Below, in pieces: positions 43,396-52,556 of a stretch of DNA of 60,786 bases. This stretch comes from Aequorivita viscosa (GTDB lineage Bacteria; Bacteroidota; Bacteroidia; Flavobacteriales; Flavobacteriaceae), in the NCBI RefSeq assembly GCF_900106795.1, contig NZ_FNNS01000023.1:1-60786 (forward strand), given 5' to 3'. Under the pieces are notes generated by a model. It ran no database searches. It saw only the letters and a program-made list of their open reading frames with translations, and was not told the origin of the DNA. Position 1 is the stretch's first letter, and the number at the start of each line of letters is the position of its first letter. Made by a program: the position numbers and the translations under genes.

Positions 43396-44091
43396 ATGTA
43401 CCTTTACCCCAAAATTGATTCCTTGGACTACACTGAAAGAATAATAGAAACCAATGATTGGGCTACTTACCTATTGGTCGGTTGTTTTCTACTTCTCGCT
43501 GTGGCCAAATACTTCTACCCAAAACGCTTTGATGAATTTGTGCTAATGCCATTAAGCAATAAGTATTTGAGCGTTTATGGAAAAGATGACGCTATTTATC
43601 ACCCTTTTAGCATGATTTTATTTGTAGTTCAGGTGGTATGCGTATCTATTTTTATCTATCTTCTTTTTGAAGCTTTCAACCCTACAGAAGCACAGGAAAA
43701 CCCTTGGTTATTTGTTCAAATAGCTACAGGGTATGCAACTTTTGTCCTCATTAAACTTTCGATAGAGAAAATAGTTGCTAATATTTTTTCAATGGATGCT
43801 ATTATAGATCAATATCTGCATCAAAAACTAAGTCATCGGAATTTTTTAGCGCTTTTAATATTTTTAGGAAATCTATTTTTTCTTTATTTCTATCCCGGAA
43901 CATCGTTTTCATTACTCATTTTTGCGCTCACGATCCTACTGTTTAATACAATTGCGCTAATTTCCAGCTATAAAAAAAACGGAAATTTGGTTGTCTCTAA
44001 TTTCTTTCATTTTATTGTGTATCTTTGCGCACTTGAAATATCACCGTATATTATCCTTTATAAAGTGTTCTTTACAGAGGTTAGTATCTAA
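43396..44091 (+). CDS. DUF4271 domain-containing membrane protein
   Basis: 231 residues from the ATG at 43396; the TTG at 43393 is immediately before it. Five or six membrane segments follow a short N-terminal region (WATYLLVGCFLLLAVAKYFY, ILFVVQVVCVSIFIYLLFEA, and so on). This is the usual DUF4271 layout, located next to hemD in Flavobacteriaceae. Function is unknown. hemD starts 15 bases downstream, so the two are likely co-transcribed. Confidence 0.82.
   Translation: MYLYPKIDSLDYTERIIETNDWATYLLVGCFLLLAVAKYFYPKRFDEFVLMPLSNKYLSVYGKDDAIYHPFSMILFVVQVVCVSIFIYLLFEAFNPTEAQENPWLFVQIATGYATFVLIKLSIEKIVANIFSMDAIIDQYLHQKLSHRNFLALLIFLGNLFFLYFYPGTSFSLLIFALTILLFNTIALISSYKKNGNLVVSNFFHFIVYLCALEISPYIILYKVFFTEVSI
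44020..44027 (+). promoter_or_regulatory. Possible internal promoter box for hemD
   Basis: TATCTTTG, a perfect TAnnTTTG, lies within the end of the DUF4271 gene, 80 bases before the hemD start. The -33 region is weak (TTTC), so this could be chance. Confidence 0.3.
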
Positions 44092-44106
44092 AAATCTGGA
44101 ATAAAT

Positions 44107-44856
44107 ATGAAAGTGAAAACCATTTTGGTTTCCCAGCCAGAACCTAAAGTCGAAAATTCTCCCTATTTCGATCTAATAGAAAAACAAAAAGTTAAGATTG
44201 ATTTCGTGCCATTCATTCACGTAGAAGGGATGTCTGGAAAAGATGTCCGTTCTCAAAAGATTGACTTGGCACAATACACAGCTATTATCTTAACCAGCAG
44301 AAATTCTGTAGATCATTTTTTTAGGATTACAGAGGAGTTACGCTTTAAGGTTCCAGACAGTATGAAGTACTTTTGCTTGAGTGAAGCGGTTGCTTACTAT
44401 CTTCAAAAGTATGTAGTTTACAGGAAAAGAAAAATCTATGTGGGAAAAAGAACTTTTCCTGAATTAGTGCCGCTTATTAAAAAGTACAAAAGCGAGAAGT
44501 TTTTACTTCCTTCTTCTGACAAACTCAAAGCAGATATACCTATTATTCTGAATGAGCTTAAGGTGGATTGGAAAGAAGCTACCTTTTACAAAACAGTAAT
44601 TAGTGACCTTTCTGGATTACGTGATGTTTACTACGATGTTTTGGTGTTTTTTAGCCCAAGCGGAATTGAATCATTGTTTGAAAATTTCCCAGACTTTAAA
44701 CAAAACAAAACACGTATTGCCGTATTCGGAAACACTACTGTAAAAGCTGCAACAGAAATGGGGCTTAGAGTTGATATTCAAGCACCCACTCCTGAAACTC
44801 CGTCCATGACAATGGCTTTGGAGAAATACATCAAGGAGGTGAATAACAAGAAGTAA
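44107..44856 (+). CDS. hemD: Uroporphyrinogen-III synthase
   Basis: 249 residues with the two-domain HemD fold. Recognisable stretches are TILVSQPEPKVENSPYFDLI, YTAIILTSRNSVDHFFRI, and in the second domain FFSPSGIESLFENFPDF and AVFGNTTVKAATEMGLRVDI. It closes and inverts ring D of hydroxymethylbilane to uroporphyrinogen III in tetrapyrrole synthesis. Sequence conservation in this family is low, but the order of motifs and the DUF4271 neighbour support the call. It ends at a strong bidirectional terminator. Confidence 0.88.
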   Translation: MKVKTILVSQPEPKVENSPYFDLIEKQKVKIDFVPFIHVEGMSGKDVRSQKIDLAQYTAIILTSRNSVDHFFRITEELRFKVPDSMKYFCLSEAVAYYLQKYVVYRKRKIYVGKRTFPELVPLIKKYKSEKFLLPSSDKLKADIPIILNELKVDWKEATFYKTVISDLSGLRDVYYDVLVFFSPSGIESLFENFPDFKQNKTRIAVFGNTTVKAATEMGLRVDIQAPTPETPSMTMALEKYIKEVNNKK

Positions 44857-44871
44857 TTTTATTTTATTAGT

Positions 44872-44915
44872 AACAAAAAAGGCTCGCTAAATTTATTCAG
44901 CGAGCCTTTTTTGTT
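44872..44915. terminator. Bidirectional terminator between hemD and pckA
   Basis: AACAAAAAAGGCTCGCT pairs perfectly with AGCGAGCCTTTTTTGTT around a 10-base loop. The hairpin has a T run on both strands and lies between convergent genes. Confidence 0.9.
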
Positions 44916-44928
44916 ATTATAATCGAAA

Positions 44929-46530
44929 TTATTCTGAAATAGGAGCTCCAGAAAGTATTTCGTCGTTTGCGTAAGATTCGTATTTAGAAAAATTCTCTTT
45001 AAAGGATTTTGCCAATGCTTTTGCCTTCGCATCATATTTATCCTTATCTGCCCAAGTTTCTCTAGGGTTCAACACCTCAGAAGGCACATTAGGACAAGAT
45101 TTAGGCATCATTAGGTTGAATATAGGATGCTTTTCAAACTCAACATCCTTCAATCCTCCTTCAAGCGCAGCTGCAATCATAGCGCGGGTGTATTTAAGCT
45201 TCATTCTGCTTCCTACACCATAAGGACCACCTGTCCATCCAGTGTTCACCAACCATACATTTACTCCAGCATCTTTCATTTTTTTGCTGAGCATCTCTGC
45301 ATACTTAGTGGGGTGAAGTGGCATAAACGGAGCACCAAAACAAGCTGAGAAGTTTGGAGTTGGTTCGTTTACTCCTTCTTCAGTACCTGCAACTTTAGCT
45401 GTATATCCACTTATAAAATGATATGCTGCTTGGCCTGGGGTTAGTTTAGAAATTGGAGGCAATACACCAAAAGCGTCTGCTGTTAGAAAGAATATATTCT
45501 TTGGATTATGACCAACTGATGGTTCTTGAATGTTATTTATATGGTAAATTGGATAACTAACTCTTGTGTTTTGTGTTATTGAAGTGTCGGCAAAATCGAC
45601 ATCTCCATTTTTATCTAACACAACATTTTCGAGTATAGCTCCTCGTTTTATTGCATTGTAAATATCTGGTTCGTGTTCTTGAGAAAGGTTAATTACTTTC
45701 GCATAACAACCACCTTCAAAATTAAAAACACTGTTTTCGGAAGTCCAACCGTGTTCGTCGTCTCCTATTAACTTACGGTCAGGATCTGCAGAAAGTGTTG
45801 TTTTACCTGTTCCTGAAAGGCCAAAGAAAATAGCCGTTTCACCGTTATCTCCCACATTTGCCGAACAGTGCATTGGCAGGGTGTTTTTATCTACTGGCAT
45901 TATAAAGTTAAGTGCCGAGAATATACCTTTTTTAATTTCGCCTGTATATCCAGTTCCACCAATAAGAACGATTTTTCGGGAAAAGTTTAAAATAGCAAAG
46001 TTATGTTGGCGTGTACCGTCTATTTCCGGATCTGCCATAAAGCTAGGAACATTAAGAATTAACCACTCTGGGTCAAAATCTTTTAATTCTTCTTCTGTTG
46101 GGCGAAGAAACATATTATGAGCAAACATATTTGCCCAAGGGGTTTCTGTAACCACTCTAATATTCAATCCGCGGGTTCTGTCAGCACACGCATAACTGTC
46201 GCGCACAAAAACCTCTTTTCCAGAAATATATTTCGCAACCTTGTCGTAAAGCGCATCAAATTTTTCGGGAGAAAAAGGAATATTAATATTTCCCCACCAC
46301 ACTTTATCTTCAGTAATACTGTCCCTAACGATAAATCTATCCTTCGGACTTCTTCCGGTAAATTCACCAGTATTTACGGCAACAGCACCGTTAGCGGCTT
46401 CTACTCCCTGTCCTAATTCAATTGTTTTGTCGTGTAGTTCTTGTGAAGAAAGTTGGTACTGTACCTTTACGTTTTCGATTCCATACTCTTTTAATGAAAC
46501 CGTTTTTGTAGTCTGATTATTATCCACCAT
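44929..46530 (-). CDS. pckA: Phosphoenolpyruvate carboxykinase (ATP)
   Basis: 533 residues. The kinase P-loop is GLSGTGKTTLSADPDRKL, with the neighbouring IGDDEHGW and the substrate motif GEFTGRSPKDRFIVRD. It turns oxaloacetate and ATP into phosphoenolpyruvate and CO2 in gluconeogenesis, in the cytoplasm. Length and motif order are those of the ATP-dependent type (the GTP type lacks this P-loop context). It has a full flavobacterial promoter upstream at 46556-46584 and a terminator downstream, so it is a single-gene unit. Confidence 0.97.
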   Translation of the reverse strand: MVDNNQTTKTVSLKEYGIENVKVQYQLSSQELHDKTIELGQGVEAANGAVAVNTGEFTGRSPKDRFIVRDSITEDKVWWGNINIPFSPEKFDALYDKVAKYISGKEVFVRDSYACADRTRGLNIRVVTETPWANMFAHNMFLRPTEEELKDFDPEWLILNVPSFMADPEIDGTRQHNFAILNFSRKIVLIGGTGYTGEIKKGIFSALNFIMPVDKNTLPMHCSANVGDNGETAIFFGLSGTGKTTLSADPDRKLIGDDEHGWTSENSVFNFEGGCYAKVINLSQEHEPDIYNAIKRGAILENVVLDKNGDVDFADTSITQNTRVSYPIYHINNIQEPSVGHNPKNIFFLTADAFGVLPPISKLTPGQAAYHFISGYTAKVAGTEEGVNEPTPNFSACFGAPFMPLHPTKYAEMLSKKMKDAGVNVWLVNTGWTGGPYGVGSRMKLKYTRAMIAAALEGGLKDVEFEKHPIFNLMMPKSCPNVPSEVLNPRETWADKDKYDAKAKALAKSFKENFSKYESYANDEILSGAPISE

Positions 46531-46555
46531 TTCCTTATTTAGATTTTGTAGATCA

Positions 46556-46584
46556 CAAAAATAAGAAATCTAAAACAGATTCAA
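46556..46584 (-). promoter_or_regulatory. Promoter of pckA
   Basis: On the minus strand TTG (46582-46584) and TATTTTTG (46556-46563) are spaced by 18 bases, matching the Bacteroidota consensus. The -7 box is 25 bases before the pckA start codon. Confidence 0.6.
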
Positions 46585-46601
46585 GAGTTTAAAAAAGACA
46601 A

Positions 46602-47000
46602 TTATTCTTTTCTTGATTTTATCATCCCAAAGCCCCAATAGAGCCATCCAACGATAAAAAGCACCCCTCCTATTGGGGTAATAAACCCAATTTTTGCAGC
46701 ATTAAATGGCAAAACTGAGTTTAAAGAAAGTAAATATATTGACCCCGAAAAGAATAAAATTCCTACTATAAATAACAAAAAGATTGTTTTTTTTAACCTT
46801 GACGAAATCCAGGGTGCAAAACCGAGTATTAAAATTGCCAAAGCGTGATACATTTGATATCGCACTCCTACTTCAAAAGTATCCAAAGCTGCTCCATCGA
46901 CTAATTGCTTTAACCCATGTGCCCCAAAAGCCCCAATTGCAATGGTAAACGCCATGGTAAAGACTCCCGTTGCTACTATATTTCTATCAAAAACCTTCAT
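46602..47000 (-). CDS. DUF423 family membrane protein
   Basis: 132 residues with four membrane segments. The motif AIGAFGAHGLKQLVDGAALD followed by FEVGVRYQMYHALAILILGF is diagnostic of DUF423 (YgdD-like). Function is not established. It is complete and transcribed on the strand opposite the divergent saccharopine dehydrogenase gene. Confidence 0.88.
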   Translation of the reverse strand: MKVFDRNIVATGVFTMAFTIAIGAFGAHGLKQLVDGAALDTFEVGVRYQMYHALAILILGFAPWISSRLKKTIFLLFIVGILFFSGSIYLLSLNSVLPFNAAKIGFITPIGGVLFIVGWLYWGFGMIKSRKE

Positions 47001-47069
47001 TAAAACAATGTATAATTAGTAAATTCGCCAATCTTAAAATTATCTTCAAAGTTAACGAAAAACCCCTAC

Positions 47070-48443
47070 ATGAGAAACATATTAATAATAGGCGCAGGTC
47101 GATCAGCAACAAGTTTAATTCGATACCTATTGGAAAAAAGTCGGCAAGAAAATCTGTTTATTACCATTGGTGATATTTCTGAAGAAGCTGCTCAAAAATT
47201 TACAAAAAACCATAGTAACGCTCGTGGAATACAACTAGATGTTTTTAATGAAGCACAACGAAAAGAGGCTGTAAAAAGCAGTGATTTGGTAATCTCTATG
47301 TTGCCAGCACGTTTTCATTTTGAAGTTGCAAAAGACTGTATTGAATTTGAAAAACATATGGTAACTGCTTCATATATTAGCAAGGAAATGGAATCCCTTA
47401 ATAACGATGCAGTAAGAAAGGGACTGGTAATGATGAACGAAATTGGATTAGATCCAGGCGTAGACCATATGAGCGCTATGCAAGTTATAGACCGCATTCG
47501 GGCAAAAGGAGGGAAAATGCTTTTATTTGAATCATTTTGCGGCGGATTAATCGCTCCTGAAAGTGATAATAATTTATGGAATTATAAATTCACTTGGAAT
47601 CCAAGAAACGTGGTTTTGGCCGGTCAAGGCGGAGCAGCTGAATTTATCCAGGAAGGAAAGTTTAAATACATTCCGTACCACAGACTTTTTAGAAGAACCG
47701 AATTTATCAATATCGAAGGGTACGGGAAGTTTGAGGTTTTAGCCAACAGAAATTCTTTAAAATACCAATCGGTTTATGGCTTAGAGAATGCACTTACGTT
47801 GTATCGCGGTACTATTAGACGTGTAGGCTTCAGCAAAGCTTGGAATATGTTTGTGCAATTAGGAATGACTGATGACACCTATACTATTCCAGATTCTGAA
47901 AATCTTAGCTATCGCGAATTTGTAAACTTATTTTTAGCGTATTCGCCCACAGATTCAGTAGAGTTAAAACTTCGGTATGCTCTAAAAATTGACCAAGATG
48001 ATTTAATGTGGGAAAAACTGGAAGAGTTGGATATATTCAACAACAAAAAAACCATCGGAATCAAAAATGCTACTCCAGCCATGGCACTTCAAAAAATATT
48101 AGAAGACAAATGGACATTAGCTCCTGAAGACAAGGATATGATAGTAATGTATCATAAATTTGGGTATGAGTTGGACGGAAAAAAACACCAAATCGACAGT
48201 CAAATGGCGTTGATTGGTGAAGACCAAACCCATACTGCAATGGCCAAAACAGTAGGACTTCCCGTGGCCATAGCGGCTTTAAAAATCCTAAATGGAGAAA
48301 TTACAACCCCTGGCGTACAACTTCCAATTGCTAAAGAAGTATACGAACCAATTTTAGAAGAATTGAAAGAAAACGGAGTAATTTTTACAGAAGAAGAGGT
48401 TACGTATTTAGGATATAACCCAGAGAATCTTCATTTGGGATAA
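47070..48443 (+). CDS. Saccharopine dehydrogenase family protein
   Basis: 457 residues. The N-terminal Rossmann motif is ILIIGAGRSATSLIRYLLEK, followed by the LVISMLPARFHFEVAKDCI block, MNEIGLDPGVDHMSAMQVID and a C-terminal saccharopine dehydrogenase domain (GGLIAPESDNNLWNYKFTWN). The family catalyses NAD(P)-dependent oxidation of saccharopine in lysine breakdown or related carbon-nitrogen chemistry; the exact substrate is not proven here. It is a single gene with a terminator after it. Confidence 0.88.
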   Translation: MRNILIIGAGRSATSLIRYLLEKSRQENLFITIGDISEEAAQKFTKNHSNARGIQLDVFNEAQRKEAVKSSDLVISMLPARFHFEVAKDCIEFEKHMVTASYISKEMESLNNDAVRKGLVMMNEIGLDPGVDHMSAMQVIDRIRAKGGKMLLFESFCGGLIAPESDNNLWNYKFTWNPRNVVLAGQGGAAEFIQEGKFKYIPYHRLFRRTEFINIEGYGKFEVLANRNSLKYQSVYGLENALTLYRGTIRRVGFSKAWNMFVQLGMTDDTYTIPDSENLSYREFVNLFLAYSPTDSVELKLRYALKIDQDDLMWEKLEELDIFNNKKTIGIKNATPAMALQKILEDKWTLAPEDKDMIVMYHKFGYELDGKKHQIDSQMALIGEDQTHTAMAKTVGLPVAIAALKILNGEITTPGVQLPIAKEVYEPILEELKENGVIFTEEEVTYLGYNPENLHLG

Positions 48444-48456
48444 TTTGCAGCTGGTT

Positions 48457-48483
48457 ATCGGTTGTCGGTTGTCGGTTGTCGGT
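48457..48483 (+). repeat. 7-bp tandem repeat CGGTTGT
   Basis: CGGTTGT occurs three times in a row, continued by CGGT, between the stop of the saccharopine dehydrogenase family gene and its terminator. It resembles in size and position the GGTTAGA repeat at 11976. Confidence 0.75.
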
Positions 48484-48489
48484 AAAAAT

Positions 48490-48521
48490 AAAAAAGGTTC
48501 GCAAAATTGCGAACCTTTTTT
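48490..48521. terminator. Bidirectional terminator
   Basis: AAAAAGGTTCGCAA pairs perfectly with TTGCGAACCTTTTT around a 2-base loop, between two convergent genes. It has T runs on both strands. Confidence 0.9.
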
Positions 48522-48541
48522 AAAATATCGTAAATGGTACA

Positions 48542-49237
48542 TTAATCATTCCCTCTTCCCAAGAAAATTGAGATAAAGTACAGCAAAGTAGCCAGAGAGC
48601 CTAATGCTGCCACGACATAAGTTCTAGCTGCCCATTTCAAGGCATCTTTTGCCCCTTCGTGCTCTTGTGGTGTTACCATATTTTCACTTTCTAACCATAC
48701 CAAAGCGCGCTTACTAGCATCAAATTCTACTGGAAGGGTAATAAATGCAAAGGCAGTAGTTATTGCAAAAAGCAATATACCGATTCCAAAAATCCAAGTT
48801 CCAAAAGCCGATCCTGTAGCAAAAAGAATTATACCCGCCATTATTACAAAGTTTGACAACTTACTAGAAACACTTACCGCTGGAACAATAGTAGATCGAA
48901 GTTTCAACCAACTATAAGCTGTAGCGTGTTGCACAGCGTGTCCGCATTCGTGTGCCGCAACGGCAGCCGCGGCAGCATTTCGTTGCATATATACCGCTTC
49001 ACTCAAGTTTACTGTTTTATCTGCTGGATTGTAATGGTCTGTTAATTGGCCTGGCACAGAAATAACCTTTACATCGTAGATTCCGTTATCAGCCAGCATT
49101 TTTTCAGCAATTTCCTTCCCGCTCATTCCATTTTGAAGATGGATTTTGCTGTATTCCTTAAACTTAGATTTTAGCTTGTGGCTTACATACCAACTCACCA
49201 AAAAGATAATTCCTGCAATTAAATAATATCCTAACAT
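48542..49237 (-). CDS. Zinc metallopeptidase, YugP-like membrane protein
   Basis: 231 residues. An N-terminal membrane segment precedes the DUF-type zinc peptidase motif AAHECGHAVQHA (HExxH). Two hydrophobic hairpins follow and the glutamate-containing LPVEFDASKRAL motif lies downstream (the conserved EFDAS of the family). The enzyme is predicted to be an inner-membrane metalloprotease; its substrates are unknown. It is a single gene between a terminator and leuS. Confidence 0.88.
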   Translation of the reverse strand: MLGYYLIAGIIFLVSWYVSHKLKSKFKEYSKIHLQNGMSGKEIAEKMLADNGIYDVKVISVPGQLTDHYNPADKTVNLSEAVYMQRNAAAAAVAAHECGHAVQHATAYSWLKLRSTIVPAVSVSSKLSNFVIMAGIILFATGSAFGTWIFGIGILLFAITTAFAFITLPVEFDASKRALVWLESENMVTPQEHEGAKDALKWAARTYVVAALGSLATLLYFISIFLGRGND

Positions 49238-49357
49238 ATTTTATAGTTTCTTTTTTATTTATTTTTAATTGTGCTCTTTTTACCTCTATCAGTCCAATTG
49301 GCGGTTTGATACAGACGTTTAAAGCGCAAATTATATTGCAAATAACGTGCAAAATTT

Positions 49358-52300
49358 TTAACCTACAATATTTACAATTTTCCCTGGCACAACAATAATC
49401 TTTTTAGGTGTACGGCCTTCTAAATATTGGGCTGTCTTCGCATGTGACATTACGGCAGATTCTATTTCATCCTTAGTCAAATCTAGTGGTAATTCTAGTG
49501 TGAAACGCATTTTTCCGTTAAAGGAAATTGGATATTCCTTATTACTTTCTACCAAATACTTTTCCTCAAATTTTGGATACGGTGCTGTAGATACACTTTC
49601 TTTGTTCCCTAAATTTTCCCATAATTCCTCGGCAATATGAGGAGCATAGGGTGCTATAAGGACTATTAAAGGCTCCAATATTTCTCTGGAAGTACATTTT
49701 TGCGAAGTCAGTTCATTCACCGCAATCATAAAAGTAGAAACCGAAGTATTAAAACTAAACGCTTCAATATCTTCTTGTACTTTTTTAATTGTTTTATGAA
49801 GTGTTTTTAAACCGTCTTTAGATGCTTCTTCTTCGGAAACATAAAAACTATCGTCGGGTCCGGAATGATATAATTTCCAAAGTTTTTTAAGGAAACCGTG
49901 AACACCCGTTATACCCGCAGTATTCCAGGGTTTAGCTTGTTCTAGCGGCCCAAGGAACATTTCGTACATTCGTAATGTATCGGCGCCATATTTCTGACAA
50001 ATTTCATCGGGATTTACAACGTTATATTTCGATTTGGACATTTTTTCAACTTCGCGACCTACAATGTATTTTTCATTATTATCCCTAGTTATTTCCAGAC
50101 CATTTTCACCAATTAAAACTGCTTTTTCAAATTCTTTTTTGGACTCGAGACTTTGGTATAATTTAAAAACCTCCAATTCATTTGAAACGGTTACAAAGTT
50201 TACATCAACGTGAACAGGAACAATTTTTAATCTCAATTTGTCTAGTATATCACTCTTAAACGTCACTTTTCTCTTTACGTGTGCTATAACAATATCTTTT
50301 GGAGAATCACTTTTATAAATTTTATGAGAGATAAACAAACTCTTGATTGTATCGAGTAATACATTAAGGTCTTCTTTTTCTTCTGAAGAATAATTTTTCT
50401 GATTCTTTACAAGAATTTCTTCCACTTGATCATTGTCGAGGTACACCCTATAAGCGAATGCACTTTCGCCCAGAATCATCCCTTGATTAATCAATTTTTT
50501 TATCGGCTCTTCAACAGGTACCAACCCACGGTCGTGCATGAATTTCACCCAAAAACGTGCGTAAAGCAGGTGTCCGGTAGCGTGCTCACTACCCCCAATA
50601 TATAAATCCACGTCCTTCCAATAATTCATTGCATCTTTTGAAGCAAAAACCGTATCGCGGTTTTTCTCTTCCATATATCGGAAAAAATACCAGCTACTTC
50701 CTGCCCAACCTGGCATGGTATTTAACTCAAGTGGAAATACGGTTTTGTTATCTGCCAATTTATTGCCAACAACAGCGCATTTTTCAGTATCCCAACTCCA
50801 AATGTCGGCACGTCCTAACGGTGGCTCTCCGGTTTCTGTAGGCAGGTATTTTTCTACATCCGGAAGTCGCAATGGTAAATGTTCGGTAGGGATGGCTTGT
50901 GGCATTCCGTCTTTATAATAAATCGGGAATGGTTCGCCCCAATAACGCTGACGACTGAAAACAGCATCGTGCAAACGATAATTTACCTTGCCTTTTCCTA
51001 TACCTTTTTCTTCCAAAACTGCGATAATTTTATCGGTGGCTTGAGAATACGTCAGGTTGTTTAAGAAATCACTATTCGTAATTACTGTATTTTCTTTTTC
51101 AGAATATGCTTCTTCAGAAATATCTACATCTTTAAAAATATTTGGAATAGGAATATTGAAGTGCTTCGCGAAATCATAATCCCGTTGGTCACCACAAGGT
51201 ACACTCATTACTGCGCCAGTTCCGTAACTTGCTAATACGTAATCGCCAATCCAAATAGGCAGCGCTTCTCCAGTAAAAGGATGTTCAACATAAGCTCCTG
51301 TAAACGCTCCTGAAATGGTTTTAACATCGGCCATTCGGTCGCGTTCACTTCGTTTTGCCGTTTTTTCGATGTAATTCTTAATTTCTTCTTTCTGTTCAGC
51401 AGTAGTGATTTTTGAAACCAATTCGTGTTCTGGCGCTAGAACCATAAAGCTCACACCAAAAATAGTGTCCGGGCGCGTTGTAAAAACAGGAATTTTGAAT
51501 TCTGAATTCTTGACTTTAAACTCAACAGAGGCCCCTTTGCTTCTTCCAATCCAGTTAGTTTGAGAATCCTTTAAAGGTTGTGGCCAATCTAGTTTGTCTA
51601 ATCCGTCGAGCAAACGTTGTGCGTAGGCAGTAATACGCATACTCCACTGTTTCATTTTTTTACGAACTACAGGGAAACCACCCCGTTCAGAAACACCGTT
51701 TACTATTTCGTCATTTGCCAAAACGGTTCCTAATTCTGGACACCAGTTCACTTCGGTTTCGGCCAAATATGTCAATCTATATTTTAAAAGTATCTCTTGT
51801 TTTTCAATGTCAGAAAAACTCAACCATTCTGAAGCTGTAAACTTCACAGTATTTTCATCACAAACGGCATTGATTTTCACATTTCCTTCCGCAGAAAAAA
51901 TACTACGTAATTCATCAATAGCTCTTGCTTTGTCCTTATCAATATCATACCAACTTTCAAAAAGTTGTAGAAAAATCCATTGCGTCCACTTGTAATATTC
52001 TGGATTACTCGTTCTCACTTCACGGCTCCAATCGAAGGAAAAACCAATTTTGTCGAGTTGTTCACGATAGCGCGCAATGTTTTCCTCTGTGGTTTCCGCA
52101 GGATGTTGCCCTGTTTTAATAGCGTATTGTTCGGCAGGAAGCCCAAATGAATCATACCCCATTGGGTGAAGGACGTTGAAACCTTGATGGCGTTTGAAGC
52201 GCGCATAGATATCACTAGCAATGTAACCTAGTGGATGCCCGACGTGCAGACCAGCGCCTGAAGGATAAGGAAACATGTCTAATACGTAATATTTCGGCTT

Positions 52301-52414
52301 TTCGTTATCTCCTTCGACTCCGCTCAGGGTAGGGTTTTCAGCTTTGAACGTCTGGTTTTCGGCCCAATATTTTTGCCATTTGGCTTCTATTTCGTTGAAG
52401 TGATATTTGCTCAT
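49358..52414 (-). CDS. leuS: Leucyl-tRNA synthetase
   Basis: 1018 residues from the ATG at 52414 (MSKYHFNEIEAKW); the TTG at 52462 lies upstream of the conserved start and overlaps the promoter. HIGH motif HVGH is at residues 57-60 (in GAGLHVGHPLGY) and KMSKS in VEKMSKSKYNVVNPDEI. The editing domain and C-terminal anticodon-binding domain are complete. Large family-specific insertions lie after the ELFESWYD region (about 170-225) and before KMSKS (AYRVYLDNDQVEEILV onward). Residues 27-36 (NPTLSGVEGD), just before KPKYYVLDMFPYPSG, are encoded by a short dispersed repeat and look inserted. Confidence 0.96.
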   Translation of the reverse strand: MSKYHFNEIEAKWQKYWAENQTFKAENPTLSGVEGDNEKPKYYVLDMFPYPSGAGLHVGHPLGYIASDIYARFKRHQGFNVLHPMGYDSFGLPAEQYAIKTGQHPAETTEENIARYREQLDKIGFSFDWSREVRTSNPEYYKWTQWIFLQLFESWYDIDKDKARAIDELRSIFSAEGNVKINAVCDENTVKFTASEWLSFSDIEKQEILLKYRLTYLAETEVNWCPELGTVLANDEIVNGVSERGGFPVVRKKMKQWSMRITAYAQRLLDGLDKLDWPQPLKDSQTNWIGRSKGASVEFKVKNSEFKIPVFTTRPDTIFGVSFMVLAPEHELVSKITTAEQKEEIKNYIEKTAKRSERDRMADVKTISGAFTGAYVEHPFTGEALPIWIGDYVLASYGTGAVMSVPCGDQRDYDFAKHFNIPIPNIFKDVDISEEAYSEKENTVITNSDFLNNLTYSQATDKIIAVLEEKGIGKGKVNYRLHDAVFSRQRYWGEPFPIYYKDGMPQAIPTEHLPLRLPDVEKYLPTETGEPPLGRADIWSWDTEKCAVVGNKLADNKTVFPLELNTMPGWAGSSWYFFRYMEEKNRDTVFASKDAMNYWKDVDLYIGGSEHATGHLLYARFWVKFMHDRGLVPVEEPIKKLINQGMILGESAFAYRVYLDNDQVEEILVKNQKNYSSEEKEDLNVLLDTIKSLFISHKIYKSDSPKDIVIAHVKRKVTFKSDILDKLRLKIVPVHVDVNFVTVSNELEVFKLYQSLESKKEFEKAVLIGENGLEITRDNNEKYIVGREVEKMSKSKYNVVNPDEICQKYGADTLRMYEMFLGPLEQAKPWNTAGITGVHGFLKKLWKLYHSGPDDSFYVSEEEASKDGLKTLHKTIKKVQEDIEAFSFNTSVSTFMIAVNELTSQKCTSREILEPLIVLIAPYAPHIAEELWENLGNKESVSTAPYPKFEEKYLVESNKEYPISFNGKMRFTLELPLDLTKDEIESAVMSHAKTAQYLEGRTPKKIIVVPGKIVNIVG
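52311..52334. repeat. Short dispersed-repeat sequence within leuS
   Basis: The plus-strand stretch contains CCTTCGACTCCGCTCAGGGT, the core of a repeat that I recall as widespread in Bacteroidota and other genomes. It falls in the leuS frame and encodes TLSGVEG, right before a strictly conserved block. Only one copy is in this window. Confidence 0.6.
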
Positions 52415-52459
52415 TTCTCTTTTTATTAAATGTCTACTACTATAATTGTTAGACAGGCG

Positions 52460-52490
52460 CAAATTTACGTCTATTGTACTAAAGACAAAA
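52460..52490 (-). promoter_or_regulatory. Promoter of leuS
   Basis: On the minus strand TTTTG (52486-52490) and TAAATTTG (52460-52467) are spaced by 18 bases, an exact match to the Bacteroidota consensus. The start codon at 52414 lies 46 bases downstream. The box supports 52414 as the start, because the TTG at 52462 overlaps the -7 element. Confidence 0.7.
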
Positions 52491-52556
52491 CTTTAAACGT
52501 TGTTTAGCGTAGGATACAAAATTACTTGTATTTTTACCTCCAAATTTAAAAAACGT

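Noticed and set aside
49358-52414. Intein in leuS, suggested by the long 1018-residue product
   Set aside because: The extra segments lie in places where Bacteroidota LeuRS have insertions and show no splicing-block motifs (no Cys start or HN-Cys/Ser end).
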